A stretch of 9,106 bases of DNA from an uncultured Oxalobacteraceae bacterium (GCA_946479255.1 CAMLFK010000206.1:1-9106); one strand, 5' to 3'. Counted from the first letter of the stretch, positions 1 to 6,855 are shown. Numbers and translations: made by a program. Notes: generated by a model not told the origin, from the letters alone.

Positions 1-3000
1 CGCGCCAGACCGTGTTCGGCAAAAACGCCGCGATCCGGGCGGATGCACTCGCTTCCGGCGACGGCGGCACCGTGGTGCTGTGGGCGAACGACAGCACCCG
101 CGCCTACGGCAGCCTGTCGGCGCTGGGCGCGGCGGCGGGCAAGGGCGGGCTGGTCGAGACCTCGGCGTACCAGCTGGACGTCACCGGCATCAAGGTCAAG
201 GCCGGCACCTGGCTGCTCGATCCGTATGACCTCGATATCGTCAGCGTGCCGTCCGGGCAGACCCTGGCTGACGTCGACCAGTTCACAGACGGCGCATCCA
301 CCGGCATCACCACCATCGCCGCAGACACGCTCTCGACCGCGTCCGGCAGCGCCAACGTGGTGCTGCAAGCGACCCACGACGTCAACTTCCGTGGCGCGGT
401 GATGCGCCCCAACGGCAGCACCGGCAGCCTGACGGTTGAAGCGGGCAATGACATCAATGTGCTTGCCAACCTCAATACCAACGGCGGGAGCCTGGTCCTG
501 AAAGCGCGCCAGGGGCCACACGCCACCGGCACCGGCAGCATCAATCTCGCCAATGAGGTAGTAACCGGCGGGGGCAAGCTGTTTGCGAGCGGCTACGACG
601 TGACAGTCACCGGAAGCGCCTGGGTCAACACCGGCGGCGGCGACATCGACCTGCGCGCCAATAATGCCTTTTCGCTGGCGGCCGGCGCCACCTTCCGCTC
701 GGACGGGTATATCGACATCACGGCCGACACCGTGGGCCTGCACAGCAACATCGGGCCATCCGGCCCGACCCTGCCGATCGTCTCCTTCCTGCCCGCCAGC
801 GCCAACCGTGCCATCGATATCGTCGAGACCGGTACCGCCTCGCTGCACCTGTCGCCGAGCGAACTGGCGCTGATCCACGCGGACGGCATCAATATCGGCA
901 GCAGCGCCTCAACCGGCCCGATCCGGGTCGGTTCGGCCCTCACGCTGGCACCGGCGCTGACCAAAAACCTGGTGCTCGAAACCCAGGGCGATATCGATAT
1001 CGACGCGCAGCTGTCGCTGGGGACCGGCAGCACCTTGCTGCTGGGACTGAGCGGCCCGGATAGCGGCCGCGTCAGCGTGAATTCCTCCGGATCGCTGAGT
1101 GCCGACAACATCATCGTGCGCGCCGACGACATCCACCTGTCCGGCAGCGTCAGTGCTCCTTCGATCAGCCTGATGCCGAACAACAGCGCCACCCTGATCA
1201 AGCTGGGCGGCGTGGACCCCTATCTCGAAAACGGACAACGCGAGCTGGTGCTGGGCGAGGCCGAGCTGAATCATCTGAGCAGCAGCCAGCTGACCATCGG
1301 CGGGAACGATGGCCATACCGGCGGTATCTCCCTGCTCGCCGGCCTGAACCTGGCCTCCACCGGCATCGGCACGGCGGCCCTGGACCTGCAAGCGGGCGAC
1401 GGCGTCCTGATGTTCAACGGCAGCCTGCAAACCCTGGGCGCGCTCATGCTGCAGGGGCGCCGCATCGAAGGCGAAACCGGCGCCAAGGTCAGCGCACCCT
1501 CGATCGCGCTGAGCGCCTATGAAGGCATTGGCACCCTGGCGCCGTTTTCCACCGGCACCGCCAAGCTCCGCGCGGACAATTACAACCCGGGCGGCTACGC
1601 GCCTATCAATATTACCAACATCGGCGTCATGAACCTGGGCAGCGTGACCCAGAGCGGCACCGGCAACAGCGGCAATATCAGCGTCCTCAACGCCGGCGGC
1701 ATGACCGTCATGGCAAGCGATGACGGCAAGCCGGTCACGGTTGCCACCAACGGCGGCGGAATCTCCTTGCGTACCCAGAGCCCGCTGACGATCCACGGCA
1801 CGGTCGCGACCAGTGGCGGAGCGCTTGCCTTGGAAGCGGGCAACGGCGGCGTCATGACCATCGGCAGCGGCGCCAATGTCGTCTCCAGCACGGGCAGCAT
1901 TTCCATCACCGGCGGCTCGGTGGTCAACGATGGCAAAGTGGCGACCAGTGGCGGCAATATCGTCGTCGCCGGCACGCTCAGCGGCAGTGGTGCATTGGTG
2001 GCGCCGAACGGCACTGTCACCTCCGGCGGCATCGTTTCGCCAGGCACCGGCAGCTGCATCACCAATCCGTCCGGCGCCGGCTGCAAGCCGCCGCCGCCAA
2101 CGCTGAGCGAGTGCATCAGTGCGCCGTCGACGACCGGTTGCGCCGCGGTACTGCCACCGATGGACAGCTGCGTGGCTAACCCTACCGCGCCGGGCTGCCT
2201 GGCGGTGCTGCCCACGCTGGACGCTTGCGTGGCCAACCCGGCCGCGCCTGGCTGCACGGTGGTGCTGCCGTCCGTGCCGATGTGTACGGCCACGCCGAGC
2301 GCCCCGGGTTGCTCGGTGGTGCTGCCAAGCCTGGCGGCCTGCACCGCGGCGCCATCGACAGCCGGCTGCAGTGCCGTGCTCCCAGGCTTGCCGGCCTGCA
2401 CCAGCGCGCCGTCCACACCGGGCTGCGGCGTCGTGCTGCCATCTCTGGCCGAATGCGTGGCCGCGCCATCCAGCGCCGGCTGCAGCGCCGTGCTGCCGAG
2501 CCTGGCAAGCTGCACCGCCACGCCAAGCGCTGCCGGCTGCTCGGTGGTATTGCCCTCATTGACAAGCTGCACCGCCAACCCGTCCGCACCTGGCTGCTCC
2601 GCGGTGCTGCCGACGCTTGCCCAATGCAGCGCCGCCCCAGGCACCGCCGGCTGCGCGGCAGTGCTGCCTAGCCTGGCGCAATGCACCATCAGCCCAGTCC
2701 TGGCCGGCTGCGCCGTGGTGCTGCCGACCATCACCGTCTGCAGCGCGGCGCCGTCCACCGCGGGCTGCACGGCGGTCCTGCCGTCGCTGGCAAGCTGCGT
2801 CGCCACGCCGACAGCGTCCGGCTGCACCGTGGTCCTGCCGTCGCTGGCAAGCTGCGTCGCGACGCCATCAGCGTCCGGCTGCACCGTGGTGCTGCCGTCG
2901 CTGGCAAGCTGCGTCGCGACGCCGACAGCGCCCGGCTGCGCCGTGGTGCTGCCGTCCGTCAGCGCCTGTGTGGCCGCCCCAGGCACCGCCGGCTGCTCGG

Positions 3001-3455
3001 TCGTCCTGCCAACCCTGTCGCAGTGCGTCGCCACTCCTGACGTGCCGGGTTGCAGCGTCGTGCTGCCAACCCTGGCGCAGTGCACCGCATCGCCTACCCT
3101 GCAGGGCTGCGCGGTGGTGCTGCCGCCGGTCAGCGCCTGCGTCGCCAATCCGGCCGCCCCAGGCTGCGTCGTGGTGGTGCCGCCGGTCACGCCGACCCCG
3201 GCTTCCGAAGTGGGGCAGGCAATCTCTACCACCGTTAACGTCATTAACACTGTCGTGAGCAAGGTGTCACAGCCGACGACCGTGGCAACTTCCACGGGTG
3301 GCGCTGCGCTTGACGCACTGCCTGCCGCCAGCGGCAAGGGCGTGAGCGAGGAAAAAAGCGATAGCAAGAACAGCAGTACCGAAGCGCCGAAGACCGTGCG
3401 CGACATTGAAGGAGCTAACGGTGAAAAAATCGTTAAAAAGACGTACTGTAATTAA
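1..3455 (+). CDS. Filamentous-haemagglutinin-like TpsA exoprotein, 3' part, with C-terminal Cys repeats
   Basis: The open frame enters from the left edge (first whole codon at 3), so the N-terminal signal and TPS secretion domain lie outside the window. Residues here are numbered from the codon at 12. The first 75 residues (GDGGTVVLW, GGLVET, then WLLDPYDLDIVS) match the segment typical of filamentous-haemagglutinin-like proteins. Residues 75-680 are Gly/Ser/Thr/Asn-rich beta-helix rungs without a single cysteine. Residues 682-1052 are 20 copies of a 19-residue repeat, C-x8-C-x9. Residues 1053-1147 form a Pro/Ser/Lys/Glu-rich tail ending KKTYCN. Family knowledge suggests export by Sec and then through an outer-membrane TpsB pore to the surface, as an adhesin or matrix protein; the actual ligand is unknown. 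It overlaps fecR by 35 bases. I recall similar proteins ending in YCN in Oxalobacteraceae, but this is unverified. The 5' truncation is due only to the window edge. Confidence 0.85.
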   Translation, partial: RQTVFGKNAAIRADALASGDGGTVVLWANDSTRAYGSLSALGAAAGKGGLVETSAYQLDVTGIKVKAGTWLLDPYDLDIVSVPSGQTLADVDQFTDGASTGITTIAADTLSTASGSANVVLQATHDVNFRGAVMRPNGSTGSLTVEAGNDINVLANLNTNGGSLVLKARQGPHATGTGSINLANEVVTGGGKLFASGYDVTVTGSAWVNTGGGDIDLRANNAFSLAAGATFRSDGYIDITADTVGLHSNIGPSGPTLPIVSFLPASANRAIDIVETGTASLHLSPSELALIHADGINIGSSASTGPIRVGSALTLAPALTKNLVLETQGDIDIDAQLSLGTGSTLLLGLSGPDSGRVSVNSSGSLSADNIIVRADDIHLSGSVSAPSISLMPNNSATLIKLGGVDPYLENGQRELVLGEAELNHLSSSQLTIGGNDGHTGGISLLAGLNLASTGIGTAALDLQAGDGVLMFNGSLQTLGALMLQGRRIEGETGAKVSAPSIALSAYEGIGTLAPFSTGTAKLRADNYNPGGYAPINITNIGVMNLGSVTQSGTGNSGNISVLNAGGMTVMASDDGKPVTVATNGGGISLRTQSPLTIHGTVATSGGALALEAGNGGVMTIGSGANVVSSTGSISITGGSVVNDGKVATSGGNIVVAGTLSGSGALVAPNGTVTSGGIVSPGTGSCITNPSGAGCKPPPPTLSECISAPSTTGCAAVLPPMDSCVANPTAPGCLAVLPTLDACVANPAAPGCTVVLPSVPMCTATPSAPGCSVVLPSLAACTAAPSTAGCSAVLPGLPACTSAPSTPGCGVVLPSLAECVAAPSSAGCSAVLPSLASCTATPSAAGCSVVLPSLTSCTANPSAPGCSAVLPTLAQCSAAPGTAGCAAVLPSLAQCTISPVLAGCAVVLPTITVCSAAPSTAGCTAVLPSLASCVATPTASGCTVVLPSLASCVATPSASGCTVVLPSLASCVATPTAPGCAVVLPSVSACVAAPGTAGCSVVLPTLSQCVATPDVPGCSVVLPTLAQCTASPTLQGCAVVLPPVSACVANPAAPGCVVVVPPVTPTPASEVGQAISTTVNVINTVVSKVSQPTTVATSTGGAALDALPAASGKGVSEEKSDSKNSSTEAPKTVRDIEGANGEKIVKKTYCN
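2055..3167 (+). repeat. 20-unit, 57-bp in-frame tandem repeat encoding C-x8-C-x9
   Basis: Twenty consecutive units, each 57 bp (19 codons), run from the first TGC at 2055 to the last at 3165-3167. The spacing never deviates: the first and last cysteines are 370 residues apart, which equals 19 full periods plus 9. The consensus unit is C-x-x-x-P-x-x-x-G-C-x-x-V-L-P-x-L-x-x. The Pro at unit position 5 and the Gly before the second Cys are present in 20 of 20 units, and Val-Leu-Pro in 18 of 20 (units 2 to 19). The array holds 40 cysteines, whereas the preceding 681 residues hold none. Because 57 is divisible by three, gain or loss of units keeps the reading frame, and this also explains the long spurious open frames in the other five frames. 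Confidence 0.97.
2775..2945 (+). repeat. Three near-identical 57-bp units inside the Cys-repeat array
   Basis: The units starting at 2775, 2832 and 2889 are nearly identical in DNA: 3 mismatches between the first and second, and 5 between the second and third. Other units in the array are clearly more diverged. All three encode VLPSLASCVATP followed by a short variable segment and GC. This is what recent tandem duplication by slippage or unequal recombination would leave behind. Confidence 0.9.
3409..3414 (+). promoter_or_regulatory. Ribosome binding site of the fecR-like gene
   Basis: AAGGAG lies 6 bases upstream of the GTG at 3421 and inside the end of the upstream coding region. It decides the start in favour of GTG 3421 over the in-frame TTG at 3406, which would sit before this site. 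The arrangement suggests translational coupling to the haemagglutinin-like gene. Confidence 0.75.
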
Positions 3456-4191
3456 GGCCGGGCTGCGGCGCTTTGCCGGCCTGGTGCTGGCGCTGTCCCT
3501 GTGCGCCGGCAGCGGAGTGGCCATGGCCGCCCAGGTGGCTGGGACCATCGTCAACCTGAGCGGGCCGCTGATGGTGCGCAAGGCTGACGGCACGGTCAAG
3601 GTGCTGGGGGTGAAATCGGCAGTCGAACAGGGCGATACCCTGGTGGCCGAGAAGAACACCTACGCCATGATCCGTTTCACCGACAACAGCGAAATCACGC
3701 TGCGTCCCGGGACCACCTTCAAGATCGACGCGTTCGCCTTCGACAGTGCACGGCCGGAAGGTGACAGCGCCAGCTTCAGCCTGGTCAAAGGCGGCCTGCG
3801 TTCGGTGTCCGGCCTGCTGGGCAAGCGTAATCGCGAAAAGTTCGAGATGAAGACGCCGGCCGCCACCATCGGCATCCGCGGCACCACCTTTGTGGCGCAA
3901 TTCGTCGGGCCCGCCTTGCCGGGCAAGCCGCCGGCGCCGGGCGGAGGCCTGCCACCCGGCCTGCACGTGGCCGTGCTGGACGGGATGATCTTCATGAGCA
4001 ACCCGGGGGGCTCGCAAACCTTCAGTGCCGGACAGTTCGGTTTCGTTCCCAGCAACATTGCCCCGCCGATCATCGTGCCTAACAATCCGGGCTTGAAATT
4101 TACGCCGCCCCCGGTTTTCACGATGACTAACGCAAATGCCTTGGCCAATAACACGTCGAAACCTGAAACGGTCGACTGCGAAGTGCGCTGA
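3421..4191 (+). CDS. Exported FecR-domain protein
   Basis: The protein is 256 aa from a GTG start. Residues 1-36 form a signal peptide: a basic start with seven Lys/Arg in the first 17 residues, a hydrophobic stretch (FAGLVLALSL) and an AMA-AQ cleavage site after residue 36. RRTVIK at 7-12 resembles a twin-arginine motif, so Tat export is possible; Cys28 is not in a good lipobox (Leu at -1). Residues about 40-160 are the FecR fold: GTIVNLSGPL, GDTLVAEKNTYAMIRFTDNS, LRPGTTFKI and the hallmark TPAATIGIRGT at 145-155. The rest is Pro/Gly-rich with a lone mature cysteine at 253. Family knowledge: FecR domains are periplasmic, and classical FecR proteins are anti-sigma regulators with a cytoplasmic N-terminus. 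This one has no cytoplasmic domain and no FecI or FecA beside it, so a regulatory role is doubtful. Overlap with the haemagglutinin-like gene suggests a periplasmic partner in its export or assembly, which is inference. Confidence 0.88.
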   Translation: MKKSLKRRTVIKAGLRRFAGLVLALSLCAGSGVAMAAQVAGTIVNLSGPLMVRKADGTVKVLGVKSAVEQGDTLVAEKNTYAMIRFTDNSEITLRPGTTFKIDAFAFDSARPEGDSASFSLVKGGLRSVSGLLGKRNREKFEMKTPAATIGIRGTTFVAQFVGPALPGKPPAPGGGLPPGLHVAVLDGMIFMSNPGGSQTFSAGQFGFVPSNIAPPIIVPNNPGLKFTPPPVFTMTNANALANNTSKPETVDCEVR

Positions 4192-4210
4192 TCCAATCCA
4201 GCGCCAAAAA

Positions 4211-4245
4211 ATTCCTTAAATCGGGACCGACCCGATTTAAGGAGT
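4211..4245 (-). terminator. Perfect 12-bp hairpin, probable back-up terminator for leftward transcription
   Basis: CCTTAAATCGGG (4214-4225) and CCCGATTTAAGG (4231-4242) are exact inverted repeats around a 5-base loop. Three further bases on each side can pair, one of them as a G-T wobble. Read on the minus strand, the hairpin is followed within two bases by a run of six T (plus-strand A run at 4206-4211), as in an intrinsic terminator. Read on the plus strand there is no T run directly after it. It lies 20 bases downstream of the fecR stop. A protein-binding palindrome or RNA-end stabiliser is an alternative. Confidence 0.6.
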
Positions 4246-4282
4246 GGTGTTGTAAGTATTTGATTCTTCGGGATTTTTGGTG

Positions 4283-4322
4283 AAAAAAAGCCCCGCGCAC
4301 CTTGCGATGCGCGGGGCTTTTT
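4283..4322. terminator. Bidirectional intrinsic terminator between the convergent fecR-like and phoH-like genes
   Basis: AAAAAGCCCCGCGC (4285-4298) pairs perfectly with GCGCGGGGCTTTTT (4309-4322), with one more possible A-T pair and an 8-base loop. The GC-rich core is flanked by A on the left and T on the right, so it gives a U tract in both directions. It lies 91 bases after the fecR stop on the plus strand and 28 bases after the phoH stop on the minus strand. Confidence 0.9.
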
Positions 4323-4350
4323 GCTTGCGGCGACTGTTTCGCCGCGCCGC

Positions 4351-6102
4351 TTACAGTACTTCGCTGGCGTGGTCGGCCAGGCGCGAGCGTTCGCCGCGCG
4401 CCAGGGTCACGTGCCCGCTGTGCGACCAGCCCTTGAAACGGTCGACCACATAGGTCAGGCCGCTCGAGCCTTCGGTCAGGTACGGCGTGTCGATCTGGGC
4501 GATGTTGCCGAGGCAGAGGATCTTGGTGCCGGGACCGGCGCGCGTGACCAGGGTCTTGATCTGCTTGGGCGTCAGGTTCTGCGCTTCGTCGATGATCAGG
4601 AACTTGTTCACAAAGGTGCGGCCGCGCATGAAGTTGAGCGACTTGATCTTGATGCGCGAGCGGATCAGATCCTGCGTGGCCGCGCGCCCCCATTCGCCAC
4701 CGTCGGTGTCGGACTTGTTGAGCACTTCGAGGTTGTCGTCGAAGGCACCCATCCATGGCGACATCTTTTCTTCCTCGGTACCCGGCAGGAAGCCGATGTC
4801 TTCACCCACCGGCACGGTGACGCGGGTGACGATGATCTCGTTGTATAGCTTGGTCTCGAGCACTTGCGCCAGGCCCGCGGCCAAGGCCAGCAGGGTCTTG
4901 CCGGTACCGGCCTGGCCGAGCAGGGTGACGAAGTCGCACTCGGGATTCATCAAGAGGTTGAGGGCGAAGTTCTGCTCGCGGTTGCGCGCGGTGACGCCCC
5001 ACACATTGTTCTTGCTGTGGCTGAAGTCGCGCAGGGTTTGCAGTACGGCGGTCTTGCCGTTGATCTGCTTGACCTGCCCGTAGAACGGCGCTTCGCCATT
5101 CTTGGGCTCCAGGTAGACGAACTGGTTGACCAGCAGCGAAGGCACAGTCGGACCGGTGACGCGGTAGAACGTGGACGAGCTGCCGTTCTTGTTCTCCTGC
5201 CAGGATTCCATGTCCTTGCCGTGCTTGTTCCAGAAGTCGTCCGGCAGTTGCACGATGCCGGAGTACAGCAGGTCCGAGTCTTCCAGCACGTGGTCGTTGA
5301 AGTAGTCTTCCGCCGGCAGGCCGAGGGCTTTCGCCTTGATGCGCATGTTGATGTCTTTCGACACCAGCACGATGGCGCGGCCCGGCAGTTCGGCTTCGAG
5401 GTTGCGCACCACGCCGAGGATCTGGTTGTCGGCTTTGCCGACCGGCAGGCCTTCAGGCAGGGTAGGGCCGTTCTGCAGGCGCGTCTGGAAGAACAGGCGG
5501 CCCTTGGCGTCCTTGTTGCCCAGCTTGGACAGCGGGATACCCAGTTCGATGCTGCCATCGTCGATGTTGCCGACCAGCGCGTCGAGCGTGCGCGAGACCT
5601 GGCGCGCATTGCGCGCGACCTCGGACATGCCCTTCTTGTGATCGTCCAGTTCCTCCAGCGTCATCATCGGCAGGTAGACGTCATGCTCTTCGAAGCGGAA
5701 CAGCGACGTCGGGTCGTGCATGAGCACATTCGTGTCGAGCACGAACATCTTCAAGCCGCCACTGACGTCTGCCTGGCGGCTGGCCTTGGATTTGACGGCC
5801 TGGTCGACCTGTTTGTGCTTGGTCGGGGCGGGCGCTTCAGCCACGACGTCCGGCTTGGCCTTGGCGCGCACCGGCTTGGCGGCGGGCGCGATCGCCTCCG
5901 CCACCGGAGCGGGGATGGGCGTCTGCACAGCCTTGGCGCGGGTGGTTTTGGCGGCCTTGGCGACGACTTCCGGGACATCCGGCACCGCAGCCAGTTGCGG
6001 CTTGGCGGCCGGCTTGAGGGCGGCGGCGCTGGTGTCGGCTTGAGGGTAGTCTTTTGCCAGCAGCAGGGTGGCTGGCTTGGTAGGGAGTTTTGGCAGTGGC
6101 AT
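4351..6102 (-). CDS. PIN-PhoH family ATPase (PhoH2/YlaK type)
   Basis: The protein has 583 aa in three parts. Residues 1-115 are an Ala/Pro/Lys/Val-rich low-complexity stretch. Residues 119-255 are a PIN (nuclease-fold) domain beginning FVLDTNVLMHD, with likely metal-binding acids D123, E151, D225 and D250. Residues about 370-583 are the PhoH ATPase, with Walker A GQAGTGKT (396-403) and Walker B FLIIDEAQN (501-509), then TPKQIKTLVTRAG and a GNIAQID motif. The PIN-PhoH fusion is known in bacteria as PhoH2, for which RNA-cleaving and helicase activities have been reported; the substrate here is unknown. All expected motifs are present, so it should be an active ATPase and probably an active nuclease. 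The ATG at 6102 has only a weak Shine-Dalgarno. Met119 would be an alternative start that removes the low-complexity part, but I see no reason to prefer it. It lies 247 bases after bcp on the same strand and may share its transcript. Confidence 0.93.
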   Translation of the reverse strand: MPLPKLPTKPATLLLAKDYPQADTSAAALKPAAKPQLAAVPDVPEVVAKAAKTTRAKAVQTPIPAPVAEAIAPAAKPVRAKAKPDVVAEAPAPTKHKQVDQAVKSKASRQADVSGGLKMFVLDTNVLMHDPTSLFRFEEHDVYLPMMTLEELDDHKKGMSEVARNARQVSRTLDALVGNIDDGSIELGIPLSKLGNKDAKGRLFFQTRLQNGPTLPEGLPVGKADNQILGVVRNLEAELPGRAIVLVSKDINMRIKAKALGLPAEDYFNDHVLEDSDLLYSGIVQLPDDFWNKHGKDMESWQENKNGSSSTFYRVTGPTVPSLLVNQFVYLEPKNGEAPFYGQVKQINGKTAVLQTLRDFSHSKNNVWGVTARNREQNFALNLLMNPECDFVTLLGQAGTGKTLLALAAGLAQVLETKLYNEIIVTRVTVPVGEDIGFLPGTEEEKMSPWMGAFDDNLEVLNKSDTDGGEWGRAATQDLIRSRIKIKSLNFMRGRTFVNKFLIIDEAQNLTPKQIKTLVTRAGPGTKILCLGNIAQIDTPYLTEGSSGLTYVVDRFKGWSHSGHVTLARGERSRLADHASEVL

Positions 6103-6349
6103 CAGAGTCTCAATCTAAAAAAGTCGGGGAGAAAGCCCGCCGCCGCCGGCATGCGAATGAGGCGGTGTCAGTGAATGGGCTTTGGGTAGTGCGGAGGCGC
6201 GGGCCAGACGAGGAAGATGACCGGGTCGGCGGGCCGCCAGATTGGAATGATGCGAAGATGATTACCGTGTGACTCAAAATAGCTGGTGCAATCGGGTTAA
6301 ACAGAGGTTGATCGACGAAACAGCCTTTCCCTGGCCTTTCAAGGCTTCC
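6103..6349 (-). other. Intergenic region between bcp and the phoH-like gene
   Basis: In these 247 bases I see no convincing gene or RNA. On the minus strand a TTGAGT (about 6273-6278) could be a -35 element, but the only -10-like hexamer (CATCAT) sits 19 bases away, which is poor. Just before phoH there is a 4-bp GC stem (6125-6128 with 6136-6139) followed on the minus strand by six T (6117-6122); it is too short to call an attenuator. Confidence 0.4.
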
Positions 6350-6835
6350 CTACGGCTGGCGCTTTACAAATTCCAGCACTTCTTCGGCGTGATCGGGAAC
6401 TTTCACTCCACGCCATTCTTTCATCAATCGGCCTTGAGCGTCAATTACAAACGTACTGCGTTCGACACCGCGGACCTGCTTGCCATACATATTCTTCATT
6501 TTCATGACGCCGAACTGCTGGCACAGGGTTTCTTCGGGATCGGAGATCAGTTCGAAGGGCAGTCCGAGCTTGCCCTTGAAGCCTTCGTGCGAGCGCAGCG
6601 AATCGCGGCTGATGCCGTAGATTTCAGTCTGCGCCTGCTGGAACTGCGGATGCAGTTCGCGGAAGGCGATGCTCTCGGTGGTGCAGCCGGGCGTGTTGTC
6701 CTTCGGGTAGAAGTACAACACGGTGTATTTGGCCGGACGGCCGGCCAGCTGGAACGGCTTGTCGCCGGTCATTACGGCCGAAAAATCGTCGTAGCTGGTG
6801 TTGGTACTGGTCGTGGGATCTGGGCTGTCAGCCAC
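6350..6835 (-). CDS. bcp: Bcp/PrxQ-type thiol peroxidase (peroxiredoxin)
   Basis: The protein is 161 aa from a GTG start backed by a strong AGGAG site 6 bases upstream. It belongs to the Bcp/PrxQ branch of the thioredoxin-fold peroxiredoxins, cytoplasmic enzymes that reduce hydrogen peroxide and organic hydroperoxides with electrons from thioredoxin or other thiols. The active-site signature YFYPKDNTPGCT (41-52) is complete: P44, T48 and peroxidatic Cys51. There is no cysteine at position 56, where E. coli Bcp has its second one; the only other cysteine is Cys105 in DPEETLCQQFGV. It is therefore either a 1-Cys enzyme or resolves through Cys105. SRDSLRSHEGFKGKLGLPF and MYGKQVRGVERSTFVID are family-typical, and the length is normal. 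It follows the Mth938-family gene by 80 bases and precedes phoH on the same strand. Confidence 0.93.
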   Translation of the reverse strand: MADSPDPTTSTNTSYDDFSAVMTGDKPFQLAGRPAKYTVLYFYPKDNTPGCTTESIAFRELHPQFQQAQTEIYGISRDSLRSHEGFKGKLGLPFELISDPEETLCQQFGVMKMKNMYGKQVRGVERSTFVIDAQGRLMKEWRGVKVPDHAEEVLEFVKRQP

Positions 6836-6841
6836 AAGTCT

Positions 6842-6846
6842 CTCCT
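6842..6846 (-). promoter_or_regulatory. Ribosome binding site of bcp
   Basis: AGGAG on the minus strand is separated by 6 bases (AGACTT) from the GTG at 6835-6833. It supports this non-ATG start; the first in-frame ATG (Met22) would remove part of the peroxiredoxin fold. Confidence 0.8.
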
Positions 6847-6855
6847 GGAGAATCG

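Noticed and set aside
2055..3167. CRISPR array
   Set aside because: The units are contiguous 57-bp coding repeats without alternating constant repeat and unique spacer, and they encode a conserved protein pattern.
1595..3406. 603-residue open frame antisense to the exoprotein, plus several plus-strand open frames in other frames over 2119-3258
   Set aside because: They exist because the 57-bp period keeps any stop-free frame open through the array and GC-rich DNA has few stops. Composition is unnatural and there is no ribosome binding site or family resemblance.
3406..3420. TTG at 3406 as start of the FecR-like protein
   Set aside because: The AAGGAG at 3409-3414 lies after this codon and 6 bases before GTG 3421, which also gives a normal signal-peptide length.
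6117..6139. Small GC stem followed by six T in the phoH leader (minus strand) as an attenuator
   Set aside because: The stem is only 4 bp and there is no competing structure or leader peptide visible.
4864..6174. 436-residue plus-strand open frame antisense to the PIN-PhoH gene
   Set aside because: It is a mirror of the high-GC third-position bias of a gene whose own frame has all PIN and Walker motifs.
6320..6352. Terminator directly after bcp
   Set aside because: Only a 6-bp AGCCTT/AAGGCT pairing with a long loop and no real T run; too weak to call.
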